Assembly (NCBI RefSeq): GCF_003340495.1
Contig: NZ_QASA01000001.1
Span: 3,658,001-3,722,000 of the forward strand
Length of the DNA stretch: 64,000 bases
Origin: Adhaeribacter pallidiroseus
GTDB taxonomy: Bacteria; Bacteroidota; Bacteroidia; Cytophagales; Hymenobacteraceae
Reading direction: 5' to 3'
Within the stretch, counting starts at the first letter, position 1; every line of letters starts with the position of its first letter. The notes under the pieces were generated by a model. That model was given only the letters and a program-made list of their open reading frames with translations. It did not search any database and was not told the origin of the DNA. Positions 25,795 through 34,491 of this stretch are shown piece after piece. The translations under genes and the position numbers were made by a program.

Positions 25795-27405
25795 ATGAAA
25801 CTACTACTTTTGCTTCTTATTTCTGTCGGATCCATCCTGGGGGCTTTTTTTTCACCTTTTCAGGAAAGGTTTTCAACCGGTAATTTGGCCGAAACCAGAC
25901 ATTCTTCTTACCAGAACAAGCCATTACCCCGGATTGCCATTGCCGGTTTGGGCATTGAATCAAGTACATTTTCGCCGGCCCGCACCTCAGAAGAAGCTTT
26001 TCACGCTAAATACGGTCCCGAAGTATTTACTTCCTATCCTTTTTTCTCCCCCGATTCCGCGATTCGGCAGCGAGCCACTTGGGTACCGGCGCTCGTGGGT
26101 AAATCGTTGCCCGGAGGAGCGGTTACCCGCGAAGCTTACGAATCTTTAGTGACCAAAACCCTGGATTTTTTAAAAAAGAATGGTCCTTACGACGGTCTTT
26201 TCTTTGATATTCACGGGGCAATGAGCGTGGTGGGTTTGGATGATCCGGAAGGTGATTTTATCGTGCGCATCCGGCAGGTTATCGGCCCCAAACCATTGAT
26301 CTCTACTTCCATGGATTTGCACGGCAATGTATCGTGGCGACTAGCCCAGAATACCGATTTAATTACCTGCTACCGCATGGCACCGCACGAAGATGCCATG
26401 CAAACGAAAAAAAGAGCCGTTACCAATTTATTAGCCCGCCTGGCGAGCGGTAAAGGCAAGCCCGCCTATAAAGCCTGGATACCGGTGCCTATTTTACTAC
26501 CCGGCGAAAAAACCAGTACCCGCATCGAACCCGGCAAAAGCATTTACCAGGCGGTGGCTCCGGCTGCGGCACAACCCGGCATCGTGGATGCCGCTATCTG
26601 GATCGGCTACGCTTGGGCCGACGAGCCGCGCAACCACGCGGTAGTAATGGTTACCGGCGACGATAAAAACAAAGTAACCCAAACTGCCGAGCAACTGGCC
26701 CAAACTTTTTGGCAGGCCCGTTCGCGCTTTGCTTTTGTGGCTCCGACCAGTTCGTTAAAAGAAAGTCTGGATAAAGCGCTGGCTAGCAACAAACACCCCT
26801 ATTTCATCAGCGATTCCGGCGATAATCCTACGGCCGGGGGAGCGGGCGACGTAACCTGGACTTTAAAAGAAATATTGGCCCGGCCCGAGTTTAGATCCGC
26901 AAACGGCCCTACGCTCATTTATGCTTCTATTCCGGGACCAGAGTTGGTGCAAAAAGCCATAGCGGCTGGAGTAGGCGGCCAAATAGAGGCCACTGCCGGC
27001 GCCCAGGTAGATGCCCGCTTTGCCCCGCCGGTAAAACTAATCGGCACCGTAATGGCCATTGAACACGGCGACAAAAATGCGGAAACCGAAGTGGTGGTAA
27101 AAGTTGGCAGCGTACACGTGATTGTTACAAAAAAACGCAAGCCGTATCACAAAGAAAATGATTTTACTCGCCTGGGCCTGAACCCGCGTGAAGCGGATGT
27201 GGTAGTGGTAAAAATAGGTTACCTGGAGCCGGAACTCTACGCCATGCGCGCCGATTGGATTATGGCGCTTACGCCCGGCGGAGTAGATCAAAACCTGGAA
27301 GGATTAACTTACAAACGAATCAAGCGGCCTATGTTTCCGTTTGATAAAAACATGAAAGACCCGGATCTGTCGGCTAAACTGGTACCTGCGTCCGGTAAAT
27401 TATAA
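25795..27405 (+). CDS. exported M81 family metallopeptidase (MlrC/microcystinase C-like)
   Basis: A 536-residue protein with an N-terminal signal or anchor (LLLLLLISVGSILGAFFSPF), then an MlrC-type M81 domain: RIAIAGLGIESSTFSPA, YDGLFFDIHGAMSVVGLDDPEGD, STSMDLHGNVS and CYRMAPHEDAMQTK. The Asp/His residues of the last three segments are the probable zinc ligands. The MlrC C-terminal domain follows (DSGDNPTAGGAGD; YASIPGPELVQKA). The family includes the microcystin tetrapeptide hydrolase, but most members act on unknown small peptides or amides. Similar proteins are usually cytosolic, so an exported version is noteworthy. Confidence 0.9.
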   Translation: MKLLLLLLISVGSILGAFFSPFQERFSTGNLAETRHSSYQNKPLPRIAIAGLGIESSTFSPARTSEEAFHAKYGPEVFTSYPFFSPDSAIRQRATWVPALVGKSLPGGAVTREAYESLVTKTLDFLKKNGPYDGLFFDIHGAMSVVGLDDPEGDFIVRIRQVIGPKPLISTSMDLHGNVSWRLAQNTDLITCYRMAPHEDAMQTKKRAVTNLLARLASGKGKPAYKAWIPVPILLPGEKTSTRIEPGKSIYQAVAPAAAQPGIVDAAIWIGYAWADEPRNHAVVMVTGDDKNKVTQTAEQLAQTFWQARSRFAFVAPTSSLKESLDKALASNKHPYFISDSGDNPTAGGAGDVTWTLKEILARPEFRSANGPTLIYASIPGPELVQKAIAAGVGGQIEATAGAQVDARFAPPVKLIGTVMAIEHGDKNAETEVVVKVGSVHVIVTKKRKPYHKENDFTRLGLNPREADVVVVKIGYLEPELYAMRADWIMALTPGGVDQNLEGLTYKRIKRPMFPFDKNMKDPDLSAKLVPASGKL

Positions 27406-27449
27406 GAAAATTTAAAAAAATAGTTGGCTGCTTCACTTCTTTTATGCGG

Positions 27450-27473
27450 CTGAAACAGCCGGCTTTGTTTCAG
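27450..27473. terminator. hairpin between convergent genes
   Basis: CTGAAACA and TGTTTCAG form perfect 8-bp arms around GCCGGCTT, 44 bases after the M81 stop and 3 bases before the end of the STAS-like gene. There is no clear U-run. Confidence 0.5.
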
Positions 27474-27475
27474 TA

Positions 27476-27889
27476 CTAAAGGCCCAGCGAATGCTGTTTT
27501 AACCAAAACTCGGCCTGAACTTTATCGTCGAACACCTTGGCTTGGAAAGATTTTAGATTAGCGTAGAAATCCGATGCTGAAGAAGCGGCAAAAGTTTCCG
27601 GGGTGGTAATCATGGCAAAATGCTTTAAGCCGGCGCGGGCTGCCCGGGGTGCCCAATCATTGATAACCCATTCCATGGAATGATTCCAGCTACCCAATAA
27701 TAAGCGCGTATCATTTAGTACACAAGCATATTTGGCGTCGGCGAGCGCCTGGGTATAAGCTAAGGCGCCGGTTTTAACGTTATCTTCGGTTAAATAACCC
27801 ATCCAATTCACATAAACCCACTTGTTTGTAGGATCTATCTCGATATTTAAAAATACCCGACCAAAGGCATTTGTGAGTTCTTGTGTCAT
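27476..27889 (-). CDS. STAS/SpoIIAA-like small protein
   Basis: A 137-residue soluble protein with the alternating pattern of SpoIIAA/STAS-like domains: FLNIEIDPTNKWVYVNWMGYLTEDNVKTGALAYTQ... (split strands and helix), YACVLNDTRLLLG as the loop strand, KHFAMITTPETF, and a final AEFWLKQHSL helix. Related Bacteroidota proteins are unannotated. There is no obvious phosphorylatable Ser in the classical position, so a partner-switching role is not supported. It is monocistronic and convergent with the M81 gene. Confidence 0.72.
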   Translation of the reverse strand: MTQELTNAFGRVFLNIEIDPTNKWVYVNWMGYLTEDNVKTGALAYTQALADAKYACVLNDTRLLLGSWNHSMEWVINDWAPRAARAGLKHFAMITTPETFAASSASDFYANLKSFQAKVFDDKVQAEFWLKQHSLGL

Positions 27890-28452
27890 TTAGTTTTTAC
27901 CAGGTGAATGGACGCTTCTCCCTAAATTACCTTTTCTTAATATTAGTTCCACGAAATGAAAGCTGGAGCTATTTAATTTTTGAATTTGCCGGAGTTAGTA
28001 AACGCTCACTTTTACAAGAATTTACCCGGCTAAAAAAGCTAAACCTAAAAGCAGCTGTAATGCTTTTACCACAACATTTGGTAAATCTCCCGACAGAAAA
28101 AATCTTATTTAAATCCTGAATCATAGCACCACTAGAAATAAGTAGTTGGTCGTTTTTAGTTGTTCGTTATTCGATCGTTATAACTTTAATCATTAATTGC
28201 TTACACTCAGGGTTTTAGCAACTTAATTATGTTCAAGTACTTAGATGCCGACCGAAAAAATTAAAATTTAAAAATTTACTTTATTTCCGATTCTCCCGGA
28301 TGATCTGTAGTGCTTTCTTCTTTTCAGAATTTAAGGCGCATGCTAACTGATTTGGCCGTTACTTCTTTAAAAAACTTGTTCCTAAAAATTAAGATTTGTT
28401 TCTGTATATTACCCGGTTCTTTTGGGCATCATCCACCAGCTATTTTTATCCT
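27890..28452. other. intergenic region carrying a dispersed repeat
   Basis: No believable gene. It holds one copy of the repeat described at 28138-28183. The rest is AT-rich leader sequence of the nucleoside hydrolase gene. Confidence 0.45.
28138..28183 (+). repeat. dispersed intergenic repeat, copy A
   Basis: ATAAGTAGTTGGTCGTT followed by TTTAGTTGTTCGTTATTCGA; nearly identical in reverse orientation at 44225-44269 and more diverged at 42504-42546. Confidence 0.65.
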
Positions 28453-29505
28453 ATGAAGAAAAGTAGATTATCTTTTTTACTGCTGTTAGGCAGCGCCCTT
28501 GTCTGGGCCGGTTGTCAATCCAAAACCACCGAGGCCACCAACACTACCGGGGCAAGTGCTACAAACGCGGCAGTTACTAAAAAGCCGCTCCGTATTATCC
28601 TGGACAGCGATATCGGGCAGGATTGCGATGATGCGGCAGTAATGGCTTTAATGCACCAGTTTGCCGATAAAGGCGAAGTAGAAATACTGGCTACCATGTT
28701 TCCAATGCAAGATCCTATGGGAGCCCCCGCCATGGATGTGATTAATACGTATTACGGCCGGCCCAACATTCCGATTGGTACCTACAAAGGAAATTTTAAA
28801 TATCTGGGCGAGTTGTGGGATCATTACAATACCAAGCTGGCCAAAAACTTTCCGCACGATTTAAAAAACGGCAAAGATGCCCCGGATGCCATTAGCTTAT
28901 ACCGGCAAATATTAGCGAAGCAAACAGATACCAGCGTCGTAATTGTGGCTGTTGGCCCGGAACGGCTAATCGCCGATTTGTTAAAATCGGTGCCGGACCA
29001 GTACAGCGACTTAAACGGCCGCGACTTAGTAAAGCAAAAAGTAAAAATGCTGTCGGTGATGGGAGCCGGCTTTCCGAAAGACCAGGAATGGAATATAAAA
29101 ATTGCCCCCGATGCCGCTAAACTGGTTGCGGAAACCTGGCCTACTCCCATTGTATACAGCGGTAACGAAATCGGCCAAGCTATCCGGACGGGCAAACGCT
29201 TACTCACCGAAGCACCTAAAAACAGCCCGGTGCGGGCTTCCTTCGAAAATCATCCGTTCGTAGATTCCGTGACCAAAGACCGCCAAAGCTGGGACCAGAC
29301 TGCTATGCTTTTTGCCGTACGCGGCACCCAGGACCACTGGAAATTAGAAAGTAATGGTTATAATTTTATTGACGAAACCGGTAAAAATGAATGGCGCAAC
29401 GATACCGATAAAAACCACAGCTACCTGATTCTAAATAAACCCGCTGCCGAAGTAGGCAAAATAATAGAAGACCTGATGGTAGCACCACCGGCCAATAAGC
29501 AGTAA
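28453..29505 (+). CDS. lipoprotein nucleoside hydrolase
   Basis: A 350-residue protein. The start at ATG 28453 places a lipoprotein signal MKKSRLSFLLLLGSALVWAGC (lipobox VWAGC) at the N-terminus; the longer upstream frame would bury it. After a Thr/Ala linker the inosine-uridine hydrolase fold begins: IILDSDIGQDCDDAAVMAL carries the calcium-binding aspartate cluster (first Asp about residue 51). VVIVAVGPERLIADLL and a late KNHSYLILN are also typical. It cleaves the N-glycosidic bond of nucleosides to base and ribose, here in the periplasm. It is followed by a strong terminator. Confidence 0.9.
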   Translation: MKKSRLSFLLLLGSALVWAGCQSKTTEATNTTGASATNAAVTKKPLRIILDSDIGQDCDDAAVMALMHQFADKGEVEILATMFPMQDPMGAPAMDVINTYYGRPNIPIGTYKGNFKYLGELWDHYNTKLAKNFPHDLKNGKDAPDAISLYRQILAKQTDTSVVIVAVGPERLIADLLKSVPDQYSDLNGRDLVKQKVKMLSVMGAGFPKDQEWNIKIAPDAAKLVAETWPTPIVYSGNEIGQAIRTGKRLLTEAPKNSPVRASFENHPFVDSVTKDRQSWDQTAMLFAVRGTQDHWKLESNGYNFIDETGKNEWRNDTDKNHSYLILNKPAAEVGKIIEDLMVAPPANKQ

Positions 29506-29601
29506 GTTATAATTAGTAAAATACAAACCAGAGAAGTTGAAACAAACGAATTTAGCTTTTCACCATTTTGCCTAATTAAATATTTTTCATTAAATGTTTC
29601 T

Positions 29602-29648
29602 AAACAGAAAAGAGTCTTTCCCAATTCGGGAGAAGCTCTTTTCTGTTT
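29602..29648 (+). terminator. terminator of nucleoside hydrolase
   Basis: AAACAGAAAAGAG / CTCTTTTCTGTTT perfect 13-bp outer stem with a partly paired inner part (CTTTCCC...GGGAGAAG). Confidence 0.8.
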
Positions 29649-29790
29649 TAAAAGTATTCCTATTTAATTCGATAAACCCGAGGAGTTACGCAATATTTCC
29701 TTAAACCGCACTGCGAAAAGTAAACAATCCTTCTGGTCTCCAATTTACCTAGGCTGGCCATTTTTTAAATTTTGCCTGATCCACGATAAT

Positions 29791-30987
29791 TTAAGTTCTG
29801 TACCGCAGGCAAATAAATGCTACAACGGTGCAGCACCACATCATAATAATCATGGGGTAAGCAGTATTGTTGTGCAGCAAACTCAGCAGGGAAGTAATAA
29901 AGAAAGCCGACAAGTAACTCATAGACCCTATCAGCGCCGAAGCAGACCCATTGTGAGCCGGCACCGCCGCCAGGTACAACGCCGTAACATTAGGCAAGAT
30001 CAGGCCCAGCATGCTCGTAAATACCAACAATATCCCCAATAATACTGCTAACGGCGCCTGAAAATAAATAATAAAAATACCCGCAAAAACAGCTAACATT
30101 TGCACCATAGTAGCCTTTTGGGTAATATGTTTAATTGAGAAATGTTTCAGTAAAAAAGTATTAACAACCCCGGCGGTAATAACACCTATGGCCAGCCCCG
30201 AAAATAGAAATCCATATTGCTTTTTACTTAGGTGGTACAGTTGGGTAAATACAAAAGGAGAAGCCGTAATAAACGAAAAAGCAGCGCTGTTGGTAATTGC
30301 CCGTACTAAAGCATAATTAATAAAAGCCGGATTTTTGATAGCTTGCGCGTAACCAAACCGGATTGCCGAAAGATTAAGTGTTTTATTTACGGCGGGCACT
30401 TTGCCAGGTGGTAATACGGTAAAGCACCCAAGCAACGCCACTCCCGAGATCAGGGCCATCAGCAAAAACAAATATTGCCAGGTGCCGGCGGTGGCCAAAA
30501 AGCCGCCAATTGTAGGTGCCAGTATTGGGGAAACGCCCATAATGATTTGCAGCAGCGTAAAAACATGGGCTGCTTTCCGGCCGCCGTATAAATCATTTAC
30601 CAAAGCCCGGGAAATTACCTGGCAGGTGCTCCCGGCTAATCCTTGCACAAACCGCCAAACTAAAAACAGGGCAAAATGGCTGGTGAGCATGCCCGCCACC
30701 GCACACAAGATATAAGTCAGCAAACCAATTTTTAACGGCCTAGTCCGGCCCCATACATCCGATAACGGACCAATAAACAATTGCCCGAAGGCCATTCCGA
30801 AAAGAAATACCGTTACCGAATGCTCGATTTTAACAATCGGCACTTTAAAATATTGGGCCATCACCGGAAAAGCCGGCAAGTACATATCAATGGAAATAGA
30901 CCCAATGGCCGTGAGGATGCCTAAGGTAAGAATAATGAACAGGGTATACCTGGCCGAGCTGTTTTGGGCAATTGGGTGATTTACCAA
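29791..30987 (-). CDS. Bcr/CflA family multidrug efflux MFS transporter
   Basis: A 398-residue, 12-helix major facilitator of the DHA1 drug:proton antiporter group. Diagnostic features are ISIDMYLPAFPVMAQYF in TM1 (the family D-x-Y-L-P-A motif), the A-loop GPLSDVWGRTRPLKIG after TM2, RFVQGLAGSTCQVISRA, and the motif-C-like GVSPILAPTIGG. Related pumps export bicyclomycin, chloramphenicol or sulfonamides; the substrate here is unknown. It is monocistronic. Confidence 0.93.
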   Translation of the reverse strand: MVNHPIAQNSSARYTLFIILTLGILTAIGSISIDMYLPAFPVMAQYFKVPIVKIEHSVTVFLFGMAFGQLFIGPLSDVWGRTRPLKIGLLTYILCAVAGMLTSHFALFLVWRFVQGLAGSTCQVISRALVNDLYGGRKAAHVFTLLQIIMGVSPILAPTIGGFLATAGTWQYLFLLMALISGVALLGCFTVLPPGKVPAVNKTLNLSAIRFGYAQAIKNPAFINYALVRAITNSAAFSFITASPFVFTQLYHLSKKQYGFLFSGLAIGVITAGVVNTFLLKHFSIKHITQKATMVQMLAVFAGIFIIYFQAPLAVLLGILLVFTSMLGLILPNVTALYLAAVPAHNGSASALIGSMSYLSAFFITSLLSLLHNNTAYPMIIMMWCCTVVAFICLRYRT

Positions 30988-31322
30988 AGTAATTTTAAAA
31001 ACAGGAATGTAAATCAGACAGTACGATTAAAAACCCACTTTATCAACTCTCGTCCCTTTTAGTTTAAGAATTCAGCAAATAGGCCAATAAACAATTTTAA
31101 TACATTCTAAAACTACTTTTTGGTATTATTTCGGAAAATTTTAAATTTATTTATTTACAGCCTTTCTCGCTAATTAGTAATCGCTTACAAGTTTTCGATT
31201 AGTTTTTTTCAATAATACCCGCTTTCTGCCTTTTTGCCGGACCTTCTAAAACCCAGCAGTACATCAAGCTGATCGCGTTATAAATGCCATTATTTATTGT
31301 TCACACAAATCTGTAATCACTT
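30988..31322. other. divergent intergenic region
   Basis: About 335 bases between the MFS gene and a small exported protein gene; nothing recognisable beyond AT-rich DNA. Confidence 0.35.
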
Positions 31323-31775
31323 ATGAAAGCACTATTACTGTCTTTGTTGTTAGGTATTTTGTTAATAGGAATTATCCCGGACCCTGCTTATAGTCAAACA
31401 AAGCAAACTCCTCGCTCCACTGCCGCCTCTGGTGATTCGGTTGGGGTAATCGTAAATTATGTAAAAGCAGATAAACGGATGCAGTTTGAACGTTTTTTAC
31501 ACGAAATTTTCTGGCCGGGAGCCACTAAGCTCAGCAAAGAAGAACAAAAGGTTTTTCGCCAGACGCGCATTTTACAACCAACCGCCGCCGAGCCGGACGG
31601 TACCTACGCCTACTTTTTTATCATGGACCCGGTTATCCCGAAAGGAAATTACGACATTGAAAATTTATTAACCAGAATGTTTGGGGAAACAACCGGCAAA
31701 GAACATCTTAAATTATTTACCGATGCGTTAGCCAATGAAGGAAAATCTTACATAGAAATACAATCGCGGCATTAA
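31323..31775 (+). CDS. exported hypothetical protein (150 aa)
   Basis: A signal peptide (MKALLLSLLLGILLIGIIPDPAYSQ) precedes a compact ~105-residue domain: DSVGVIVNYVKADKRMQFERFLHEIFWPG, then YAYFFIMDPV and a helical end. The strand-helix-strand order with a 'V-x-F/Y-x-K' opening suggests a dimeric alpha/beta-barrel (NIPSNAP/ABM-like) fold; this is a guess from pattern. Expected in the periplasm. It ends at a bidirectional hairpin shared with the convergent SMP-30-like gene. Confidence 0.72.
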   Translation: MKALLLSLLLGILLIGIIPDPAYSQTKQTPRSTAASGDSVGVIVNYVKADKRMQFERFLHEIFWPGATKLSKEEQKVFRQTRILQPTAAEPDGTYAYFFIMDPVIPKGNYDIENLLTRMFGETTGKEHLKLFTDALANEGKSYIEIQSRH

Positions 31776-31784
31776 CCCTAAAAA

Positions 31785-31842
31785 ATACCAGCCACCATTT
31801 AAAAGCTTAGGCTATAAGCTGCTATTGAATGGTAGCTGGTAT
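31785..31842. terminator. bidirectional hairpin terminator
   Basis: ATACCAGCCACCATT pairs with AATGGTAGCTGGTAT (one mismatch), with a second inner stem AGCTTA / TATAAGCT. It lies between convergent stops at 31775 and 31892. Confidence 0.7.
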
Positions 31843-31891
31843 AAAATTTAAAAATGTGAAGCAGCAGGGCTTTTGCTCTCCCCAATTCTCA

Positions 31892-32761
31892 TTACTTTTT
31901 AACCTGGTAGGCCACAACTTTATTCGCGAAAAAAGTAGGTACCAGAAGTAAATTCTGTTCGGGTATGTATTCAATATCGGCGGCATTTACTTTTTCGGCT
32001 TTGGTATCGAGCAACTTGGTTACCTGGCCACCAGCGGTTACGTAGTTAATTTCGCCGTTCCAATTAGAGATAATAAAATCTTTGCCGTACGGAATAATAC
32101 CGTCGCCGCCTTTTAAGCCTTCGGCTATTTGGCGTAGTTCTTTGGTCTTTGTATCTACTTCGTAAAAAATGCCGGCCGTCATATCAATCAGGTAAAATTT
32201 ATTTTGATGCGCCAGCAAGCCATTGGGTTTTTGAAAAAAGTCTTTTTCCAGCCACACTTCGGCCTGGTTATTATTCAGGCGGTATACTCGTTTTTTATCC
32301 GAGTCCGACACATACACGACGCCTTGCGCATCTACGGTAATGTCGTTTAACATGCCAGCATCGTTTACCGGAATGGTACGTACCACTTTGGCCGTTTTGG
32401 TATCAATTACCACTACTTTAGTTAAATCGGCTACGTACAAAAGCCCTTTGGCTAAGCCCAAACCTTTTGGCGAATCCATGCCGCCTACTACCCACTCTAC
32501 TTTCTGGATATTGCCGTTTAAAGAAACCCGACCAATAGAGCCGTTGCCATCGGCGTTACCCGCCGGATTATTAATATTGGAAACATAAAGCACCTTGTTC
32601 GCTTTATCGTACAACACCGACTCTGGCTCTTTTAGGGTTGCGCTGGTTTCCCACTTTTTATTTAAACTTACCGTTTGGCCCAGCACCGGGCTACTTAGGT
32701 GAGCGAAACCCAACAACAGGCTGCCCAAAACACACGATTTTACGAATTGCTTATTCATCAT
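31892..32761 (-). CDS. exported SMP-30/NHL-type beta-propeller protein
   Basis: A 289-residue protein with signal peptide (MNKQFVKSCVLGSLLLGFAHL...VLGQ) and about six propeller blades: PESVLYDKANKVLYVSNI, SPKGLGLAKGLLYVADL, LNDITVDAQGVVYVSDSD, KPNGLLAHQNKFYLID, GDGIIPYGKDFIISNW, AADIEYIPEQNLLLVPTF. The pattern fits SMP-30/gluconolactonase-like propellers. The metal-binding Glu near the start (EPESVLYD), Asn and Asp in later blades look present, so lactonase activity is possible but unproven. Periplasmic. Confidence 0.82.
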   Translation of the reverse strand: MMNKQFVKSCVLGSLLLGFAHLSSPVLGQTVSLNKKWETSATLKEPESVLYDKANKVLYVSNINNPAGNADGNGSIGRVSLNGNIQKVEWVVGGMDSPKGLGLAKGLLYVADLTKVVVIDTKTAKVVRTIPVNDAGMLNDITVDAQGVVYVSDSDKKRVYRLNNNQAEVWLEKDFFQKPNGLLAHQNKFYLIDMTAGIFYEVDTKTKELRQIAEGLKGGDGIIPYGKDFIISNWNGEINYVTAGGQVTKLLDTKAEKVNAADIEYIPEQNLLLVPTFFANKVVAYQVKK

Positions 32762-33157
32762 AGGATTATTAAGGTTAGTTGTTCGATATTCAACAGTTAG
32801 ATAGCTAACAAGTAGTTAATTGTAAAAACTTTAATTTGAGTTTACCGAAGGACATTATTTAAAAGTAAAATCAAATTTTGGAAATATAGATAAACCTTTA
32901 CCGAATTGCAATAATCTGGAGAGACTAGTTGGGCTAAAAGCAAAGTTCATCCTACCCGAGCTACTGATTAGGGTAACTGTAAATTAAGTAACGATTGGCC
33001 TGCGTTTACCGGAAGGTTAGAAAAAGCTGTTTTCCTTTGTTTCTTGCCGTACCTAACTCCTTCTTCCAGAATAAAATATCTTTTTGATTCCAAAAACCCT
33101 TTTTCCGGAAGGAAGAATTAATAACCAGGTAGATAATCCGTCCGAAATTTAAAAAAA
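32762..33157. other. intergenic region, no gene
   Basis: About 395 bases. A short GTTAGTTGTTCGATATTC segment near 32772 resembles the dispersed repeat core. Nothing else is recognised. Confidence 0.35.
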
Positions 33158-34294
33158 TTACTTTACGGACAATTTATAAACCGTAGTAGATTGGTAATTC
33201 TCACCGGGCCGAAGCGTAGTACTCGGAAAATTGGGATGATTCGGCGAATCGGGGAAATGCTGCGTCTCGAGGCACAGACCAAATCGCCTCGTATAAGGCA
33301 CGCCTTCTACTCCCTGGACTTTCCCGTTTAAATGATTGCCGGTGTAAATTTGCACACCCGGTTCGGTGGTGTACATTTCCATGAAGCGGCCGCTTTTGGG
33401 TTCGTAAACCGTGGCTCCTAATTTTAATTTTTTAGATTGATCGGTAAATACCCAGCAATGGTCGTAGCCAAAACCGTATTTAACTTGCGTATCGGTAGTG
33501 TCGTTAATGCGGGCACCCACTACGGTAGGTTTGGTAAAATCAAAAGGCGTTCCCTTTACCGGTTTCAATTCACCCGTCGGAATTTGCGTGGGATCGGTTG
33601 GCAAAAATTTATCAGCTTTAATCAGGAGTTGTTGGTTTAAAACATCGCGTTTCATCCCGCTCAAATTAAAATACGCGTGGTTGGTTAAATTCACCACGGT
33701 TACTTTATCAGTAGTAGCCCGGTAATCAATGCGCAAGGCATTATCTTTTTGCAAGGTGTAGGTAACGTCCACGTTCAACGTACCCGGGTAACCTTCTTCG
33801 CCGTCCGGGGAAGTATAGTGCAATTTTAAAGCGGGCTCGGCCCCATTTACCGGTGTGGCATTCCACAATTTTTTATCAAAACCTACTTTGCCCCCGTGCA
33901 TGTGGTTGCCGCTGCCGTTGGTGGGTAAATTATATTCTTTGCCGTTCAGCACCAGTTTACCTTTTGCAATGCGGTTGCCGTAGCGGCCAATAATCGGTCC
34001 GAAAGCCGGCGTTCCTTTTAAATAATCGGCGAAAGTAGGTACCCCTAAGGTTATATTTTCCTGTTTATTGTTTTTATCCGGAGCCGTCCAGGTAACGATG
34101 TGGCCCCCGTAATTGGTAATTTTTACTTCCATGCCGGCCGCATTGGTGAGCGTAAACAAATGCGCTTCTTTCCCGTCGGGCATGGTACCAAAGATTGCTT
34201 GGGTAATACCGGCTTTGGCTTTACCTGATGCCGGATTGTTAAAAGCATGGAACAGCGCATAATATGCCAAGAGCAACAAGCTACTGGTTTTCAT
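33158..34294 (-). CDS. galM: aldose 1-epimerase (mutarotase), exported
   Basis: A 378-residue enzyme interconverting alpha and beta anomers of galactose/glucose. A signal-like N-terminus (SSLLLLAYYALFHAF) precedes the mutarotase domain: VKITNYGGHIVTW, GRYGNRIAKGKL, TNGSGNHMHGGKVGFDKKLW, VNLTNHAYFNLSG with the catalytic His at about 205, and LCLETQHFPDSPNHPNFPS with the catalytic Glu near 342. The length matches Bacteroidota exported GalM proteins that act on sugars released outside the inner membrane. Monocistronic. Confidence 0.95.
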   Translation of the reverse strand: MKTSSLLLLAYYALFHAFNNPASGKAKAGITQAIFGTMPDGKEAHLFTLTNAAGMEVKITNYGGHIVTWTAPDKNNKQENITLGVPTFADYLKGTPAFGPIIGRYGNRIAKGKLVLNGKEYNLPTNGSGNHMHGGKVGFDKKLWNATPVNGAEPALKLHYTSPDGEEGYPGTLNVDVTYTLQKDNALRIDYRATTDKVTVVNLTNHAYFNLSGMKRDVLNQQLLIKADKFLPTDPTQIPTGELKPVKGTPFDFTKPTVVGARINDTTDTQVKYGFGYDHCWVFTDQSKKLKLGATVYEPKSGRFMEMYTTEPGVQIYTGNHLNGKVQGVEGVPYTRRFGLCLETQHFPDSPNHPNFPSTTLRPGENYQSTTVYKLSVK

Positions 34295-34458
34295 AGCGAG
34301 AGATTAAGAATGAGACTGGGTAATATACTAAAATTTTGTTTAGAATCAGGAAAGTGGTTTGGAAAGATACTTTTTGACAGTTTTTTAAATTTTTACAACT
34401 GAGTAAGCGCTTAAATTAAATGAGTATCTAACTGGCAACTTAAATATATTATTTTTAA

Positions 34459-34466
34459 TATATTTG
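34459..34466 (+). promoter_or_regulatory. possible -7 element TATATTTG of the T9SS propeller gene
   Basis: An exact TAnnTTTG match 26 bases before the ATG; no TTTG about 20 bases upstream, so this is a partial match. Confidence 0.45.
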
Positions 34467-34491
34467 CATAATCATTTCTATCCAAAGGCTT

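Noticed and set aside
27883-28119. Plus-strand frame of 78 codons
   Set aside because: It overlaps the start of the STAS-like gene on the other strand and shows no family pattern.
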